The notes under the pieces: generated by a model
Databases searched by the model: none
What the model saw: only the letters and a program-made list of their open reading frames with translations
What the model was told of the DNA's origin: nothing
Made by a program: the position numbers and the translations under genes
Shown here: piece after piece, positions 15,641 through 17,595 of the stretch
Layout: each line of letters opens with the position of its first letter
Position numbering within the stretch: position 1 is the first letter of the stretch
From: CAZHBA01 sp964530225
Lineage (GTDB): Bacteria; Pseudomonadota; Alphaproteobacteria; UBA6615
DNA: 17,595 nt
Assembly: GCA_964530225.1 (NCBI GenBank)
Contig: CAZHBA010000061.1
Span: forward strand, 1 to 17,595
Reading direction: 5' to 3'

Positions 15641-15725
15641 GCGTGTCCGTGCCCATGAGACGCGAATAGCCCACCACATCCGCGGATACGATCGTTGCGA
15701 GCTTGCGTCGTGTAGGTTCAATCAT
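15640..15725 (-). pseudogene. Class III adenylate cyclase N-terminal remnant
   Basis: On the - strand from ATG 15723-15725 the frame reads MIEPTRRKLATIVSADVVGY then SRLMGTDTLTAL. This matches the start of class III adenylate/guanylate cyclases of the RRLAAILAADVVGYSRLMG type, including the first metal-binding Asp (Asp16 here). Recognisable homology ends near 15640; the frame continues as LPRDVHLHQ only because it is antisense to the GNAT remnant. At about 28-32 residues, compared with several hundred in a full cyclase, it is a fossil. It reads away from guaA and lies head-to-head with the GNAT remnant's 3' break. Confidence 0.75.
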
Positions 15726-15809
15726 GGCGAGAGACTAACGGTCCTTGAACGTGGAATCCATGTGATCTGACCCTAGTGCAGCGGCGGGTAGAATCGGGTA
15801 TCAAGCGCC

Positions 15810-17378
15810 ATGTCATCCGGCCTGCCAGTTTCCGATAAAATTCTGATCGTCGATTTCGGCTCGCAAGTCACCCAGTTGATCGCGCGACGGGTGCGCGAAG
15901 CCGGCGTCTACTGCGAGATTCACCCGTGTCACCGCGTCGATACCGCGCTGATCGAGCACTTTGCGCCGCAGGCGATCATCCTGTCCGGTGGCCCGGCGAG
16001 CGTCAACGAACACGAAGCGCCTGATGTCGATTCGGTGGTGTTCGACTGCGGCCAGCCGGTACTGGGCATTTGCTATGGCCAGCAGATCATGTGCGCCAAG
16101 CTGGGCGGGCGCGTCGAAAATTCGGATCATCACGAATTTGGCCGCGCCATGGTGTCGATAGCCGATGACTGTGCCTTGTTCGACGGCGTCTGGAGCACCG
16201 GCGAGCAGCACCAGGTGTGGATGTCTCATGGCGACCGTGTCACCGAGCTGCCCGCGGGGTTTGACGTGGTCGGAACCAGTGACGGCGCGCCGTTCGCCGT
16301 CATCACCGATAAAACGCGGCATTTTTACGGCGTGCAATTCCATGTTGAAGTGGTGCACACGCCCGATGGTGCCAAGCTACTGGCTAACTTCGTCCACCGT
16401 GTCGCCGGCTGCCGTGGTGATTGGACCATGGCGGCGTTTCGCGATGCCGAAATCGCCCGCGTCCGCAAGCAGGTTGGCGGCGGCAAGGTGATCTGTGGCC
16501 TTTCGGGCGGGGTCGATAGCGCCGTCGCTGCGGTGCTGATCCACCAGGCGATCGGCGACCAGCTCACCTGTATCTTCGTTGACCACGGTTTGCTGCGCCA
16601 GGACGAGGCCGAAGATGTTAACCAGGTGTTTCGCGAACGGTTCAACATTCCCTTGGTCTTGCGCGACGCGTCCGAGCTGTTTTTGGGGAAACTGGCCGGC
16701 GTCAGCGATCCGGAGGAAAAACGCAAGATCATCGGCGGCGCCTTCATCGATGTGTTCGAGGAAGAGGCGTCGAAGATCGGCGGCGCCGAGTTTCTGGCTC
16801 AGGGTACGCTCTATCCTGACGTTATCGAATCGGTGAGCTCGTTTGGCGGCCCCAGCGCCACTATCAAATCACACCACAATGTCGGCGGTTTGCCCGAGCG
16901 CATGAATATGAAGCTGGTCGAGCCGCTGCGCGAACTGTTCAAGGACGAGGTGCGCGAGCTGGGCCGCGAGTTGGATATCCCGGAGATCATCGTCGGCCGC
17001 CACCCGTTCCCGGGGCCTGGCCTGGCGATCCGTCTGCCGGGCGAGATCAAGCGCAACAAGATCGAGATTCTGCGCAAGGCCGACGCGATCTATCTCGAGG
17101 AAATCCGAAACGCCGGGCTGTACGACGCCATTTGGCAGGCCTTCGCCGTGCTGTTACCGGTGCGCACCGTTGGCGTCATGGGCGACGCGCGCACCTACGA
17201 TTTTGTATGCGCACTGCGGGCAGTTACCTCGACCGACGGCATGACCGCCGACAGCTACCCCTTTGATCACGAATTCATTGCTTCCGTGGCGACGCGCATC
17301 ATTAACGAGGTGCGCGGTATTAACCGAGTGGTCTACGATGTCACGTCCAAGCCGCCGGGTACAATCGAGTGGGAATGA
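15810..17378 (+). CDS. guaA: GMP synthase (glutamine-hydrolysing)
   Basis: GuaA aminates XMP to GMP using glutamine and ATP. The protein has 522 residues, the normal length. The class I glutamine amidotransferase domain (about 8-200) has the nucleophile Cys88 in LGICYGQQ and the partners His178 and Glu180 in VQFHVEVVHTP; most homologues have FHPE, so Val179 replaces Pro. The ATP pyrophosphatase domain has the PP-loop GLSGGVDS (230-237) and VDHGLLR, and the C-terminal dimerisation domain ends in the conserved SKPPGTIEWE. With GuaB it completes IMP to GMP within this window. The 3' end is the conserved stretch used as an attachment site by genomic islands in other bacteria. No clear terminator follows. 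Confidence 0.98.
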   Translation: MSSGLPVSDKILIVDFGSQVTQLIARRVREAGVYCEIHPCHRVDTALIEHFAPQAIILSGGPASVNEHEAPDVDSVVFDCGQPVLGICYGQQIMCAKLGGRVENSDHHEFGRAMVSIADDCALFDGVWSTGEQHQVWMSHGDRVTELPAGFDVVGTSDGAPFAVITDKTRHFYGVQFHVEVVHTPDGAKLLANFVHRVAGCRGDWTMAAFRDAEIARVRKQVGGGKVICGLSGGVDSAVAAVLIHQAIGDQLTCIFVDHGLLRQDEAEDVNQVFRERFNIPLVLRDASELFLGKLAGVSDPEEKRKIIGGAFIDVFEEEASKIGGAEFLAQGTLYPDVIESVSSFGGPSATIKSHHNVGGLPERMNMKLVEPLRELFKDEVRELGRELDIPEIIVGRHPFPGPGLAIRLPGEIKRNKIEILRKADAIYLEEIRNAGLYDAIWQAFAVLLPVRTVGVMGDARTYDFVCALRAVTSTDGMTADSYPFDHEFIASVATRIINEVRGINRVVYDVTSKPPGTIEWE

Positions 17379-17428
17379 CCCATAATGGTAAAGATTGTTG
17401 TATTTCAATGTATTAGATATCTCTACTA

Positions 17429-17447
17429 GGTACGTAATTGGTACGTA
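17429..17447. repeat. Direct repeat GGTACGTA x2 downstream of guaA
   Basis: GGTACGTA occurs at 17429-17436 and 17440-17447 with an ATT spacer. Each copy holds the palindrome TACGTA, and the copies are 11 bp (one helical turn) apart. It lies 50 bp after the guaA stop in AT-rich sequence. It could be a binding site (operator or recombinase arm site) or chance. Confidence 0.45.
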
Positions 17448-17467
17448 GTCCTTGATTTTCTGCGCAT

Positions 17468-17595
17468 TGTCCGTCATCAAAACATTTGGGACTTCTGAGC
17501 CTGTTTTCTAACGGAGGATCTGGCTCATCTTGGTTTGATGTTATGCCGCTTGGCGTTGATGGTTCAAGCGGCGGTTTTGGATGGTCAGTTTCTTG
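17468..17595 (-). mobile_element. Probable insertion sequence end, cut by window edge
   Basis: From about TGTCCGTCATC (17468) the sequence resembles the transposase-3' end of insertion sequences I remember from alphaproteobacteria. It has a TG terminus, a 6-bp stem (TGAGCC 17496-17501 paired with GGCTCA 17522-17527), then a transposase-like C-terminus on the - strand. The family (IS3- or IS481-like integrase) and exact boundary are uncertain because the other end lies outside the window. Confidence 0.45.
17541..17595 (-). CDS. Transposase/integrase C-terminal tail (partial)
   Basis: The - strand frame enters from the right edge and encodes KKLTIQNRRLNHQRQAA before TAA (17541-17543). Basic tails of this kind (xKKxTIxxRRLxHQxxAA) end many DDE integrase-type transposases, following a '...FGR...I..R..I' segment that would lie outside the window. 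Only 17 residues are visible, so this is a resemblance, not proof. Confidence 0.45.
   Translation of the reverse strand, partial: KKLTIQNRRLNHQRQAA

Overview
The window looks like chromosomal DNA of a high-GC alphaproteobacterium, probably of the Rhodospirillales type. Evidence for this is the recA-alaS order at the left, the ppx/gppA - rlmE - guaB - rsmB - guaA order at the right, weak Shine-Dalgarno sequences, several GTG starts, and acidic, Ala/Arg/Asp-rich proteins. The placement rests on gene content and remembered synteny, not on a search.

Left part (1-5310, all + strand): the 3' end of recA and its hairpin terminator, complete alaS with a candidate promoter, then a two-gene unit of a MoxR-type AAA+ ATPase and a CoxE-like von Willebrand A protein. 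On the - strand, convergent with that unit, lies a remnant of NADP-isocitrate dehydrogenase (about 5307-5717). It abuts the stop codon of a 456-residue protein that I cannot assign to any family (5724-7094).

Middle (7095-10825): an apparently empty spacer, a LOG-family nucleotide phosphoribohydrolase (-), a divergent membrane-anchored Ig-like/LysM protein (+), a 3-hydroxyisobutyrate-dehydrogenase-type oxidoreductase (+), an AT-rich non-coding pocket with a strong hairpin and palindromes, and a tRNA-Gln(CTG) gene (-).

Right part (10826-17378, all + strand): Ppx/GppA phosphatase, RlmE (23S rRNA 2'-O-methyltransferase), GuaB (IMP dehydrogenase), RsmB (16S rRNA m5C methyltransferase) and GuaA (GMP synthase). 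Together these link GMP synthesis, (p)ppGpp/polyphosphate turnover and rRNA modification. Between rsmB and guaA are two head-to-head gene remnants: the N-terminus of a GNAT acetyltransferase (+) and the N-terminus of a class III adenylate cyclase (-). After guaA, whose 3' end is a known integration hotspot in other bacteria, the sequence becomes AT-richer. It holds a direct repeat and, at the window edge, what looks like the end of an insertion sequence with the tail of a transposase.

I see no CRISPR array, prophage, toxin-antitoxin pair or defence system. The most unusual content is the unassigned 456-residue protein next to the icd remnant, and the three gene fossils lodged in otherwise conserved housekeeping synteny.
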